Of a stretch of DNA of 63,930 bases, positions 36,340 through 46,400 are shown piece by piece (within the stretch, counting starts at the first letter, position 1; each line of letters starts with the position of its first letter). The notes below the pieces were generated by a model, which ran no database searches, had not been told where the DNA came from, and was given only the letters and a program-made list of their open reading frames with translations. This DNA comes from a virus: positions 1-63,930 of the IMG/VR virus record IMGVR_UViG_3300034283_002015; one strand, 5' to 3'. The translations under genes were made by a program, and so were the position numbers.

Positions 36340-36828
36340 TTAAATTGTTAAATCAGCAGCTGGAGTTGATTCTTCAGCTGGACCTGGTTCTGTAGCTGCT
36401 TCATCACCTGAATCTTTAAATGATGAATTCGCATCTTTTGAAGCTCCATATGATAATAATCTAGCTATAGATTCTGTTGCCCGCCCTTCGTCTTTTATAT
36501 CATTTAGCCAATATTTTTTACCTTCTGATTTACAAATCCATGTAACATCATCATATAGTAAGTAAAAGAATTGATTGTTAGCTAATAATATTTTAAATGT
36601 TGTTGGTTTAGGTGCTATCCATTGTATTTCACTAACAAAATCTTTATATTGAGTTGTTAGTAATTGAATGATAGAATCACGTAATGTAGGGAATTTAGCT
36701 AAAATAGGAAACTTATCCAAATCTAAAGAAATATCTGTTTTAGGAACATCTAAATCTATTTTAGATTGGGCTTTGTAAACTTGTTTTACAATAGCACGTA
36801 TTCTATTTTTAAAGTCTTCTTTTACCAT
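36340..36828 (-). CDS. hypothetical protein with helical leader
   Basis: 162 residues. MVKEDFKNRIRAIVKQVYKA is a basic amphipathic helix, a looser version of the leader (no clear L-x-E). The middle is beta-rich with aromatic residues (NNQFFYLLYDDVTWICKSEG, KKYWLNDI). The last ~35 residues are Ala/Pro/Glu-rich and disordered. ATG overlaps the upstream stop by 1 nt. No family recognised. Confidence 0.55.
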   Translation of the reverse strand: MVKEDFKNRIRAIVKQVYKAQSKIDLDVPKTDISLDLDKFPILAKFPTLRDSIIQLLTTQYKDFVSEIQWIAPKPTTFKILLANNQFFYLLYDDVTWICKSEGKKYWLNDIKDEGRATESIARLLSYGASKDANSSFKDSGDEAATEPGPAEESTPAADLTI

Positions 36829-38228
36829 TAGTTTTTATTTTCTTTATTCCAGTCTGATAAACTCATCATGCCTACTTCAGTATCATAATCATCATAATAA
36901 TTATTTTTTACTCGTTGACCTATTTTTTGAGCTTCAGCTTTTGAATTTAAAGTATGTCTTAATTTTTTACCGGTTTTATCTACATTAATCCATACTACCC
37001 ACTTTTCACCTTCTGCTGCTTCTTCTTTAACCATTGGTTTTTTAAGTTTAGCCATTATTTTTTCAGATAATGTTGAGTTTGTTAAAGATTTAACTTCATC
37101 CATGTTCTGTGCATTTACAGCGTTAAAAACTTCTTGACCATATTTTGACACTACTTCTTTCTCAGACTTTCCAGCATCAATCATTTTTTTAGCCGCAGCA
37201 ATATCCTGTTTAAATTGTGTTGGTTTAGATGATTTAACTCTATATTTTTCTTGTGCAGGAGTAACTTCATTCATTGGTTCATCCATTGCTGGAATAATAT
37301 CTTCGTAATCCTGCATTGACAATGTTTCTTTACTTTTATTGATTTCAATAGCTTTTTCAGCCACATCATGTAAATCCATATCCGCTTTAGCGTCTTCACG
37401 AGCAAATTCTAACATACGAATAAATAAAGGTACATCCATAGTAACTGTATCTACTGCATCTTTAGCTTCTGCTTCTTCTTCGTTAACTTCTTCTTTAACT
37501 AAACCACCTTTAAGGATAGTCATAATAGATGAGTAAGCATCATCAATACTATAATCATAGTATTTAGCTACACCTTTAACAAATTGTTCTACTTTTTTTC
37601 TTAATTCAGGATTAATACTACCTCCAGTAACAAACATTTGAGCTTTTTCTTCTTGAATCATAGCATCTAAAGCTGGTTGTTTATCTTCAAATTCTAAATA
37701 ATGTTTAGCTTTATCCATATAATCAGCAGCTAGATGGATTTTTTCTTGCCACCAATCAGGGAAATCAACTTCTTGATCCATTTGATCATATTTATCTAGC
37801 ATTTTATATAAACTAGCGGCATATTTAGCTATACGATAAACAGATGCTTTTAACATATCTGGTTCATCATCTTGATGGCCTAAATCAATATCTTCTTTTG
37901 TAGCTTTTTTAATGATTGATTTTTGCAATTCATCAGGTAATGATTTTTGACCACCTTTTAAAGCAGGATCAGTATCAAACTCTTTTGAAAATTTTTCATC
38001 TACAGGACTCATAAGAGTCTTTTTAATCATTTCACGTACTTTATCTTTATTCATGTTTTCTGCTGTTTTTTTAGCTATATTAGTAGCACGTCCATACATC
38101 ACTTTTTCAGCATCTTTACCATAGCGTTTAACTAATGATGATTTTGCGGTTTTAAGTTGCTTAATAACTTCCTCACGTTTTTTTAATTCATTAGGAGTTA
38201 ATGTTTTTTCAGTGATACTTTGTTTCAT
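36828..38228 (-). CDS. acidic helical protein, candidate internal head component
   Basis: 466 residues, rich in Lys, Glu, Asp and Met. The N-terminal ~70 residues are a helix with KSSLVKRYGKDAEKVMYGRA, a pattern seen in phage head/core proteins. A DxxD-rich middle (YRIAKYAASLYKMLDKYDQM) and long helices follow. The C-terminal ~60 residues (GEKWVVWINVDKTGKKLRHT) form a small beta domain like the end of the 348- or 213-residue neighbours. No catalytic motif. One base overlaps each neighbour, so translation is coupled. Confidence 0.57.
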   Translation of the reverse strand: MKQSITEKTLTPNELKKREEVIKQLKTAKSSLVKRYGKDAEKVMYGRATNIAKKTAENMNKDKVREMIKKTLMSPVDEKFSKEFDTDPALKGGQKSLPDELQKSIIKKATKEDIDLGHQDDEPDMLKASVYRIAKYAASLYKMLDKYDQMDQEVDFPDWWQEKIHLAADYMDKAKHYLEFEDKQPALDAMIQEEKAQMFVTGGSINPELRKKVEQFVKGVAKYYDYSIDDAYSSIMTILKGGLVKEEVNEEEAEAKDAVDTVTMDVPLFIRMLEFAREDAKADMDLHDVAEKAIEINKSKETLSMQDYEDIIPAMDEPMNEVTPAQEKYRVKSSKPTQFKQDIAAAKKMIDAGKSEKEVVSKYGQEVFNAVNAQNMDEVKSLTNSTLSEKIMAKLKKPMVKEEAAEGEKWVVWINVDKTGKKLRHTLNSKAEAQKIGQRVKNNYYDDYDTEVGMMSLSDWNKENKN

Positions 38229-40351
38229 TATCTTAAAATTCTTTTTAACATTGGAAACATATTTTCATTAATTTGATTTAATTTACCTTTAGCTTTTTTA
38301 GCTTCAGCCATATCAGGATAACTATCATCATAAACATCCATGCTGTCATCATAATTATCATCATTATCATCACCTGGATTATCTCCAGCATCATATTGAT
38401 TTAAGAAGTCTTCCAATTTCATTCCTGGATTTTTCTGTATTGCTGTAAACATATCATTTATTATGTCTTCATTGTCCATATTTGATAAAATATCATATAT
38501 AGCATCAGCACTATCATCATTTATAGCTTCATTAATTGGAGCTGTATCTAAGATATGAGCTTTAGTAAAATAAGTAATTGTATTAGCAATTTGAGTAATT
38601 AATTTTTCATCACCTAATGCTTTTGCTTCAGCATATGCTGCTTGTAAGTTAGATTGAATACCTGATACTTCAGTTGTTTTACCAGCCATCATATCTGATT
38701 CAGGAGCATCAACTACTTCAGTATCGTCTACTGTTATGTCTTCAACTTCTTTATCTTTTTTAGCTTCACTAAGACTGTCATTAGCTAACTTACCCATGTC
38801 CACTAAATTTTCTAATTCTTCACGTTCATCATTATTAAGATCTGTGCCATCTTTAAATTTAGCAACAGAAATATAAACGTCAGAATAATCATTATAAGAT
38901 CCACCTTCTACTTCAATTGAATTAACATCAACTTCTTTTCCGTTTAACATTACTTTGTTTGATTCTGCTTCTTTTAAGGTAGTACCATCAGAAATTCCTT
39001 TAATACTTGAATGTAACATTGCTAAGAAATATTTCATTTCTATTATTCTATCTTCCATCTCTCTATCTGTGAATTGACCAAACATGACAAGATTTTTAAC
39101 TATATCTAAATTCCTAAAAGCAGTTTCTATAGCAGTAACAGTTTTTCTTTCAACATCTTTAGGCTTAGTAAAGTCCCAATTATCTCCAATAGTAGATATA
39201 GCTTCATCTAAAGGATTTTGCAACATATCTTCTAATTTTTCTGCTTCTTCTTCTGATAAACCAGGATAAGAGTTCATTAATTCTTCAGCATCATATTCAC
39301 GCATCTCATCTATAAAAAGATCACCTTTATTTTTAAAATATTTAAATAAAAACTCAGCATCATAGTTGTTGTCTTCTAATTCTACTTCTTCTGCTTCAGC
39401 TAATGGATCATACATGTTATTTAAAGCACCTGGTTCATCAATATCTTCTGTAGAATCTTCATTTAATTCAGCTAAAATCATTTCTTTGATTTTTGATTTT
39501 AGTTTAGATTTAGTCATCTTTTCTTTTTCGATTTCTTCACCTTTTTTAACTCCAGCACCATATATATTTTCTTCACCTTTTTTACCTAAACGTTTAGCTG
39601 ATTTAGCTCTATCATAATCAGTATCACCTTCGCTCATTTGTGTATTATTTAATTTAGATAAATCGTTTGGATCAATAACAACTATTAAATTATCAATTTC
39701 TTGACCATATCCTATTGGACTATCACCTACTTCATTTTTTACTCCAATAGAAGTTAAATAATTACTCATTTCATCTGCTAATTTATCTACTGTATTATTT
39801 AAAAATGATTTTTCTTTATCTTTTAAATAATCTCTATCACCAAAATCCATAGAATTTTCTATTTCTTTAAAATTATCACTGTTAGTAACAACTAAATAAA
39901 GTTCATTATCTACTTTATAGTATTCAACATTTTTAAATTTACCAAAACTTACTTTTGAATCTTTGTAAGCACCTTCACCTTCATTCATATCATCTAAGAA
40001 AAAGTCTTGACCTGGGAATAAAGTAGCTAAATCAGTTAATTTTAAATTAACTTGATAAATAGATGGAGCCATTTCTTGGTATACTTCTGAATTATATTTG
40101 TCTGCTATAGTTTGGATCATAATGTCATCATTTGATGCAATCATGACTTTGTTTTTTGCTGGGTATACCCAGATGTCTAGTGTTTCATCAGCATTTTTAT
40201 TTGGAGGTACCATGTGGTAGATATTATCATCTCCCATGATTCTTTTCCATGATGAAAAATTTAACATGTTAGTATTAGATCCTTGATTTTCTTTAATAAT
40301 ACCCGCAAGTTTTTGCATGCGAGCTAATTGTTCATTTAATGTTGGTTTCAT
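38228..40351 (-). CDS. large acidic tagged protein with N-terminal MQK-AGI peptide
   Basis: 707 residues. The leader MKPTLNEQLARMQKLAGIIK is followed by I-K-E|N-Q. Around residue 290 lies a second leader-like helix (MTKSKLKSKIKEMILAELNE). The rest is very acidic (Asp/Glu/Asn runs, e.g. the segment before SYPDMAEAKKAKG), like a scaffold or internal DNA-mimic protein. The end is NQINENMFPMLKRILR. It may be assembled from tagged units joined end to end. An ATATTTATAA element lies 18 nt before the ATG. Confidence 0.6.
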   Translation of the reverse strand: MKPTLNEQLARMQKLAGIIKENQGSNTNMLNFSSWKRIMGDDNIYHMVPPNKNADETLDIWVYPAKNKVMIASNDDIMIQTIADKYNSEVYQEMAPSIYQVNLKLTDLATLFPGQDFFLDDMNEGEGAYKDSKVSFGKFKNVEYYKVDNELYLVVTNSDNFKEIENSMDFGDRDYLKDKEKSFLNNTVDKLADEMSNYLTSIGVKNEVGDSPIGYGQEIDNLIVVIDPNDLSKLNNTQMSEGDTDYDRAKSAKRLGKKGEENIYGAGVKKGEEIEKEKMTKSKLKSKIKEMILAELNEDSTEDIDEPGALNNMYDPLAEAEEVELEDNNYDAEFLFKYFKNKGDLFIDEMREYDAEELMNSYPGLSEEEAEKLEDMLQNPLDEAISTIGDNWDFTKPKDVERKTVTAIETAFRNLDIVKNLVMFGQFTDREMEDRIIEMKYFLAMLHSSIKGISDGTTLKEAESNKVMLNGKEVDVNSIEVEGGSYNDYSDVYISVAKFKDGTDLNNDEREELENLVDMGKLANDSLSEAKKDKEVEDITVDDTEVVDAPESDMMAGKTTEVSGIQSNLQAAYAEAKALGDEKLITQIANTITYFTKAHILDTAPINEAINDDSADAIYDILSNMDNEDIINDMFTAIQKNPGMKLEDFLNQYDAGDNPGDDNDDNYDDSMDVYDDSYPDMAEAKKAKGKLNQINENMFPMLKRILR

Positions 40352-40369
40352 GTTTTATATAGTTATATA

Positions 40370-40379
40370 TTATAAATAT
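40370..40379 (-). promoter_or_regulatory. ATATTTATAA element upstream of the 707-residue gene
   Basis: The minus strand reads ATATTTATAA, ending 18 nt before ATG 40351, in the 31-base gap to the previous gene. Confidence 0.45.
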
Positions 40380-40382
40380 GTG

Positions 40383-40655
40383 TTATTTGTTAAACTTAAC
40401 TTTTGCTTTTTCTGTATTGGATACAAATTGTTTACCTTTTTTACTACCCTCAACTTTTTTGCGTGTTGTTGCGGCACGTTCTGCTTTAGTTAAGCGTTTT
40501 GCTTTAGCTAATGGTAAGCAACGTTGTGTTGCTTTACCTTTAGGCATTGTACCACAGTCACCTGCGATGTTACCTTGAGTATCTATACGGACCCATTTTT
40601 CTTTTTTAAACCAGTCACGTAGTGATTCTTGTACTAGACGTTTTAAATTGTCCAT
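40383..40655 (-). CDS. small basic protein, DUF5872-like
   Basis: 90 residues. MDNLKRLVQE|SLRDWFKK is a leader with V-Q-E. Then KWVRIDTQGNIAGDCGTMPK, GKATQRCLPLAKAKRLTKAE and RAATTRKKVEG. This C-G-x-M/P-K...R-C-L-P-x-A-K-A...E-R pattern is that of DUF5872-type short basic domains from phages and large DNA viruses. Function unknown; it may bind nucleic acid or pack in the head. ATG overlaps the upstream stop by 1 nt. Confidence 0.65.
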   Translation of the reverse strand: MDNLKRLVQESLRDWFKKEKWVRIDTQGNIAGDCGTMPKGKATQRCLPLAKAKRLTKAERAATTRKKVEGSKKGKQFVSNTEKAKVKFNK

Positions 40656-41005
40656 TATTTTTTCTTGCCTGACATTAATCCTTTACATACCTTAACAGCT
40701 CGACCTGATAAATAAGCTGAAGATTTTTCGCCAGATGCAAGTCTACGTTGACGATATGCTTCGCCTTTAGGGCAAAGTTTTTCAGTTAATAATTCATTTA
40801 ATATATTATCAATGCGTTCTTTTAATCTAGGTGTATTAAATATTTTATTAATAATAACAAAATCAGTTATTGGATCTAATTCATCCACTGTTTTACCATT
40901 AGCATAAAGTTTTAAAAAATATTTTACTGTAGGTGTATTGTAAGTATCAATTTTGTCTTTGATAATTTCTAATTTTTCCTTAGCTACTTGTTGAATTGCA
41001 TCCAT
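40655..41005 (-). CDS. small protein with basic C-P-K-G...S-A-Y C-terminal domain
   Basis: 116 residues. The N-terminal ~75 residues are helical. L-T-E (NELLTE) precedes the C-terminal CPKGEAYRQRRLASGEKSSA, YLSGRAVKVCKG, a short basic Cys-bearing domain common in phage and giant-virus proteins (C-P-K-G-x-A...S-A-Y-A-x-x-x-x-x-x-V-C). The L-T-E just before this domain is a candidate gp21 site that would release it. Function unknown. Confidence 0.6.
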   Translation of the reverse strand: MDAIQQVAKEKLEIIKDKIDTYNTPTVKYFLKLYANGKTVDELDPITDFVIINKIFNTPRLKERIDNILNELLTEKLCPKGEAYRQRRLASGEKSSAYLSGRAVKVCKGLMSGKKK

Positions 41006-41006
41006 A

Positions 41007-41210
41007 TTATTTACTTAATAGATCATTAATTTTGTAGTGAAATTGTGACATACTAGTGTCTAGTAAATCAGGATTATCCTTTAATATTTTATATAGTTTT
41101 TCACTAACATCAAATTTAATTACAGGATTTAATATATCTTCTTCCATCATCTCATTATTTTCAACTAAACGACGATTGTTAAAATATTTATATGTGTTAA
41201 ATGTACCCAT
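41007..41210 (-). CDS. small hypothetical protein
   Basis: 67 residues, no family and no leader peptide (MGTFNTYKYFNNRRLVENNE...). Acidic middle, helical end. It is accepted as a gene because it fits the tight coupling: its ATG overlaps the upstream stop by 1 nt and the next gene follows after 1 nt. Confidence 0.5.
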   Translation of the reverse strand: MGTFNTYKYFNNRRLVENNEMMEEDILNPVIKFDVSEKLYKILKDNPDLLDTSMSQFHYKINDLLSK

Positions 41211-41815
41211 TATTTTTTAGTTTTTAAGTAATTACTTAGTAGTGTACCTATAGCACCTATCTTCTGTCTTATAAATATCCATTCTTCTAGCGTTAATGTA
41301 TGATTTTCATTAACATAATCAATAACTAACACACCTATAAACTGATCATGCAAATCATGTATAGCAAGAGCATAAAATGATTTAGTTCCACATGTTTTGT
41401 CTACAGGGAATAAATTTTGAGCTTTATCAGCATCATAATGAGGTAATGTAATTTCACCTTCTCTATATAATGTAGAAAATGCTTTACTAAATAATGATGT
41501 AGGAATATTTTGGTATACTTCTTTAACAGATGCTACATCAATGCTTACTTTTTCATATAATATTGAAAATTTTTGTAATGATTTACCTGTAGGATATAAA
41601 TGCCCACCATTATGGAATTGTGATATCCATACACGGTCACAATTTAATTGGTCAAATAAATTATCAACTTGATGGTCGATTAATGCATTATGTTCAATAG
41701 CTTCAGCTAATGGATCTTGCTTTTTTCTTTCTAATTTAGTTTTAACCCAAGTCATTGCTATTGGTCCTATTACTGCTGTTATAAATGCAACTATCACTGC
41801 CGTTATTATATCCAT
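41210..41815 (-). CDS. membrane-anchored GAF-like domain protein
   Basis: 201 residues. An N-terminal transmembrane helix (ITAVIVAFITAVIGPIAMTW) with a basic flank, then a coiled-coil linker. A compact domain follows with RVWISQFHNGGHLYPTGKSL, KFSILYEKV and SFYALAIHDLHDQFIGVLVI. The last is the central strand pair typical of GAF folds. Similar F-H-N-G-G proteins occur in other phages. It could sense a small ligand or act at the host membrane; unproven. Confidence 0.6.
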   Translation of the reverse strand: MDIITAVIVAFITAVIGPIAMTWVKTKLERKKQDPLAEAIEHNALIDHQVDNLFDQLNCDRVWISQFHNGGHLYPTGKSLQKFSILYEKVSIDVASVKEVYQNIPTSLFSKAFSTLYREGEITLPHYDADKAQNLFPVDKTCGTKSFYALAIHDLHDQFIGVLVIDYVNENHTLTLEEWIFIRQKIGAIGTLLSNYLKTKK

Positions 41816-42384
41816 TACTTTTTTAAACTTTGTAGGTATTCTATTGTTTGTTCTTTATTCTTTAATAATTGTGCTTTGTCTGAACCGTTCCATGATTCTA
41901 CATCTCCTGCCTCTGTAATATAAGATTCCATTTTGGTATCTATTTTTTCATCAATCCAAATATTAAAATCTTTAATTATACTATCAATATCAGAATTTAA
42001 TATATTTTTTTCATATTCAACCCATAATCCTTTTGCTTTTATTGTACCTTCAAATTCTATTTGGCAATTAAAACATCTGTTATATTGAATATAAAACTGT
42101 TTATCATAACGGTGTTTCATTACTTTAGAGCATTCAGGGCAAAACAAGGGTAAATGGATTTGAGCTTTTGCTTTATCCAATTTTGTAACATTTTGTTTTA
42201 TACCATTTTTAATAGTCCATTTACGACTATCTTCTTCCCATACATCTCCTTCATTATGAAACTCTTGTTGTTTGGTAAAACCAATACTAGTACTAGTTTT
42301 TTCACCATATTTACCTTGAACTAAATTACGAAGACGTTGTACATCTTTTTCTTTAAATTCTTTTTTTAAAACTGATTCTGACAT
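41815..42384 (-). CDS. zinc-ribbon protein of unknown function
   Basis: 189 residues. FCPECSKVMKHRYDKQF and RCFNCQIEFE give two C-x-x-C pairs about 25 residues apart, a zinc ribbon. The flanks are helical. This ribbon pattern occurs in small marine T4-like phage proteins that could bind nucleic acid or the transcription apparatus (T4 uses small zinc proteins in late transcription), but no specific assignment is possible. Confidence 0.6.
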   Translation of the reverse strand: MSESVLKKEFKEKDVQRLRNLVQGKYGEKTSTSIGFTKQQEFHNEGDVWEEDSRKWTIKNGIKQNVTKLDKAKAQIHLPLFCPECSKVMKHRYDKQFYIQYNRCFNCQIEFEGTIKAKGLWVEYEKNILNSDIDSIIKDFNIWIDEKIDTKMESYITEAGDVESWNGSDKAQLLKNKEQTIEYLQSLKK

Positions 42385-42387
42385 TTA

Positions 42388-43029
42388 TTACTTTATTAGA
42401 TTTTTTATTTGTTCTCTAATGACTTCTTGTAATTCTTTTTTAGTCATTTTAACTTTCATATACTCAGCTTTAGGATCTTTAGGTAATTCTTTAATTTTAC
42501 CTGCTTTAAACTGTTGCATAAAATATAATTTTGCTTCTTGATCTAATTTATCTGCTGATTCATCAACTGCTTCTTTATCTACTATTGAATAATTAATTTT
42601 AGCATTTTTCATTACTACATCAATAATTTTTTTAGTTAAGTCTTTAGCTGGATTTCCTGATTTAGGGAAAACAATAGTATCATCTTTAACTTTATATTTT
42701 AATAATGTAGGTTTAGAAGTATGTGATTTAACAAAATCATCAATTGATGTTTTAGTTTTAACAGGAAAAGGAAAACCTTGATCTCTTTCCATTTTCTTGC
42801 GTTTAGCAGGAATAACAGGACCAAAGTGATCTTCTATAGCTTTTTGTATAGATGATTTATTACGCATGTTAGAAACATACATTCCATAGTTATCTAATGT
42901 TTCTAAAGCCTTAACTGTATCTTCTACAGAAACACTATTAGGAGTAACTACAATATCGTAATTTACTTGTTCACGATTTGAAGGTGTAGTTTCTGCTTCT
43001 TCTTCTCTTAATTTATATTTGTAAGCCAT
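42388..43029 (-). CDS. protein with a leader-like helix at its C-terminus
   Basis: 213 residues. Most of the protein is Lys/Asp/Val-rich alpha/beta (YDIVVTPNSVSVEDTVKALE, ...GPVIPAKRKKMERDQGFPFP). The last 20 residues (MTKKELQEVIREQIKNLIK) are almost the same as the N-terminal leader of the 96-residue protein at 36038. A leader-type helix at a C-terminus, with I-R-E inside, suggests that the helix is a docking tag rather than only a cleaved propeptide. Function otherwise unknown. Confidence 0.57.
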   Translation of the reverse strand: MAYKYKLREEEAETTPSNREQVNYDIVVTPNSVSVEDTVKALETLDNYGMYVSNMRNKSSIQKAIEDHFGPVIPAKRKKMERDQGFPFPVKTKTSIDDFVKSHTSKPTLLKYKVKDDTIVFPKSGNPAKDLTKKIIDVVMKNAKINYSIVDKEAVDESADKLDQEAKLYFMQQFKAGKIKELPKDPKAEYMKVKMTKKELQEVIREQIKNLIK

Positions 43030-43030
43030 A

Positions 43031-43426
43031 TTATTGCTTTAATTTTTGAATTAATTCTTTAGCTTTAGCTTTTTTCTCATCAATATCTTTTTTAGATGTT
43101 CTAAATTCATCCATTGATGATTTTAACTCATCAATTTGCATATCACGTTCTTTTAAAACCATAGTAGCTGTTCTGCCAGCATCTGATTTGTTTTTATACA
43201 TACCCATGATATTTTCATATGTTAAGCCATTTTTAATTTTTTCAGCTAATGAAAAAAGATCAGCTTCAAACATTATTTCTTCTTTTGTAGATTTAGTACC
43301 TGGTTTAGATACAACAAAGAATTTACCTACTTCATCAACTACATCATAGTTTTTAGTGATAATTTCTTTTGTTTCCATTGTTTCTTCTTCTAAATTTTCT
43401 CTTAAAAGGTCAATTAATTTTTTCAT
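43031..43426 (-). CDS. small tagged coiled-coil protein (L-R-E leader)
   Basis: 131 residues. MKKLIDLLRE|NLEEETME carries the short leader. After a beta-like segment (YDVVDEVGKFFVVSKPGTKS) the last ~50 residues are a coiled coil (KERDMQIDELKSSMDEFRTS). An internal head or core role is plausible. 1-nt gap to the next gene. Confidence 0.57.
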   Translation of the reverse strand: MKKLIDLLRENLEEETMETKEIITKNYDVVDEVGKFFVVSKPGTKSTKEEIMFEADLFSLAEKIKNGLTYENIMGMYKNKSDAGRTATMVLKERDMQIDELKSSMDEFRTSKKDIDEKKAKAKELIQKLKQ

Positions 43427-43445
43427 ATTATCTTTTTATTTTGTT

Positions 43446-46400
43446 TTATTTATTTTTAATACTGTCTTCCCAATTTCTAAACATCATATTACCTTTTTTG
43501 TAAGCTTCTCTTTCAATTTCAGGTAAATCTCCGTCTTCATTTGTATTTGTTGTACCTATATTATTTAATCTATTATCTAAATTTTGTTCATGATGTATCA
43601 TTTCATGTGAAAATGAACGTAAAACATCTTTAGGATGTCTATTCATAGTAAATAAAGTAATTGATTTTTCTTCTGGGCTGTAAAATGCTGTTTTGCCAAA
43701 TACATTTTCAGCATTTGCTTTATCATTGTTAATAAATTTAACAACAGGTAATGGCTTAATATTCATTCCTTGATTAACCATATATTTAGTTAATTCAGGA
43801 ATATATTTTTTATAGTCATTATTTTCTTTACCTTCTTTTAATTTTCCTTGTCCACCTGCTTTTAATAACGGACTATCTTTAGGTAATTTTGTATTAATAT
43901 AATCAATAGTATTTTGAATTGTTTTATATAAATCTTTTTGAAATTCTTTATATCCTTCTGGATTATATTTTCTTATTTGTTCTATATTTGAGTGAAAATT
44001 AGTTAATGTACTTCTTGAATCCCACCCTGGATTTGTATTTATTCCTAAAAACCATCCTCCCCAATCTGCTATTTTTCTTATAAATTTTTGAATATCATTA
44101 CCTTTTTCTCCTTTAGATAACCAATCCATTGTACTTTTATTAAACATTTTATTTTTACCAGAATAAAAATCTAAAATATCTTGATAATAAGAGTTTAACT
44201 CAAGTACAGCTTGTTTTAAATTATCTTTATTATTATTTATATATTCATAACTATTAAATTTTATAGCTTCTAAAAATTCACCTGTTTGTGATGGAAATTC
44301 TTCCCAAGTACCATAATATAATTCTGGTTTTGAAGGGTCATATTTAGTTTTTAATGGCTTGTGATTTACAGCTGGATCTTTTGCATGAATTAATTCATGA
44401 CGTAAAGAAGATAAAAGAGCTTCTTTAGGATTATCTCCAGTTAATGTTTTCCAAATAGATTCTAATGTTCCTTCAAAAGCAGGAAACCAATAATTTCCAT
44501 TAATTCCTATAAAATTATCTTTAAAATTAGTATTATCTTGTGTTAAAAACTTAGCTGCTGATCGGGTGTCACCATCATCATAAATGTATGGTACAAATTC
44601 TGCTTCTTCTCCTGAAGCCATTTTGTATTTGATAGGATTAGTTAATCCTACTTTAAAGTCTTTTTCTTTTAAAGCTTGTATAAAAATAGGAATTAAATTT
44701 CTTAATTTTGTTTCTTCTTCATCACTTAATGATATAATACCTTCTTTTAAATCTTCTACTTTATTAACAGCTAAGATATAATTTTTTATGTTATCAATTC
44801 CACCTTCAGGACCTTTAAAAGATATTCTTTCTTCTTGTTCATCATAATCACCAGTATTATTAAAGAAATCTCTCACTACACTTTCAGGTTCATCTTCTAA
44901 CCAATTATATTCCCAATTGTCTTCATAGTTCCATCCCGGTCTGTAGGCAAAAGGTGTTATTTTATATTTGTCAGATAATTTGTCTCCATCTAATGTAATT
45001 CTATAATCTGTTTTTACTCCAAAATTAGATCCTTTTTTATAGAAATTTTTATTACGAGTAAATGAAATATAATATAATTCATTACCTAAATAATTTTCTT
45101 CAGAGGTATTTATTTTATTAGACTGAAGGATGCCTTTTAATCCATCGGCTGATGTGTAGTGATATAAAGGACCAACTTGCTTACCTTCTTCTAATCCACC
45201 AGGTGTATCTAATTTTTTACCTGTTTTAACATCTGTATCATAATCACAAGTTCCTTCATTTAAATCAGGATTATTATCATGTCCACATATACTACCATCT
45301 GGTAATTTGTTATGGCAAATATATAAATCCTTACCACCATCAGCTAATTTCCAGGTCCAGCCACAGTTATCACAAATAACTTCTGTAGCTGTTACTAGTT
45401 CTTGAATGACAGTAGATAAAGTATTAAATATTTCTGTTTTTTCTTTTACTTTTTCAGGAATAAAAGATAAAAATGCTTCTTGTCCTTTTTTTAATGCTTG
45501 ACGAGCATCAGTTCCACTTGTATCTGATTGAGTAATTATAGGAGCTAATTCAACATTTTCATATTTACCTATACCTTTAGTTTTTGATGCTAAGTCTACA
45601 AAATCATCATCTTTACCATCTCTAGCTCCAATAACCCATATTACATCTTCATCTTGATGATTTTCAATATACTCATATATAGCTGTAATTGGTGATTTAG
45701 CTGGTTCTACTTTTACTTTTAAAGGTAAGTATTTTTTATATATATCCCAAGTTAAAAGTGATTCAGCTTGAGTAATTCCATCTCTTGTTCCAGAACCAAC
45801 ATAAATAATAAATTCATCTATTTGAGGAAATTGCTCTAATGCTTTTTCAACAACTTCAAAATGACCTTTGTGAGGTGGTTTAAAACCACCACCATAAAGT
45901 GCTACTGTTTTCTTTGAATCTGCTTCAATTAAAGGTAAGATTAATTCTCTAACTAATCCTTTAAATAATTTATTTTCTAATAAACTACTAACTGCGTCTA
46001 ATGCTGCTTGTTTATTATCACCTTTAGGTGTATCAACTTCTCCACTTTTAATAGACACCATTGATTTAAATATACCTTTTATTCTATTTTTAGAACGTTC
46101 GTTTTTTAATTTAGATTTTAAATCTTGTAATAATGTTTTAAAATCACCATCTATATTGTAGTTGTCAAATAATTTTTTAACAATACTCCAATTTGAAGAT
46201 TTCCAAACCTCAGTTCTATTAAGTTCTTTAAAATTATCTAATGTTACTATACGTAATGTTAATCCAGCACTTGATAAATTAAATTCATATTCTTGATTCG
46301 CTTCAAGTTCAGGTACATTAGTAATACCTAATCTAGTGAATATTTTTTTAGGATCTTCTTCTAAACAAATTACTTTAGCTAAACCTAAAAGTAAACCTTG

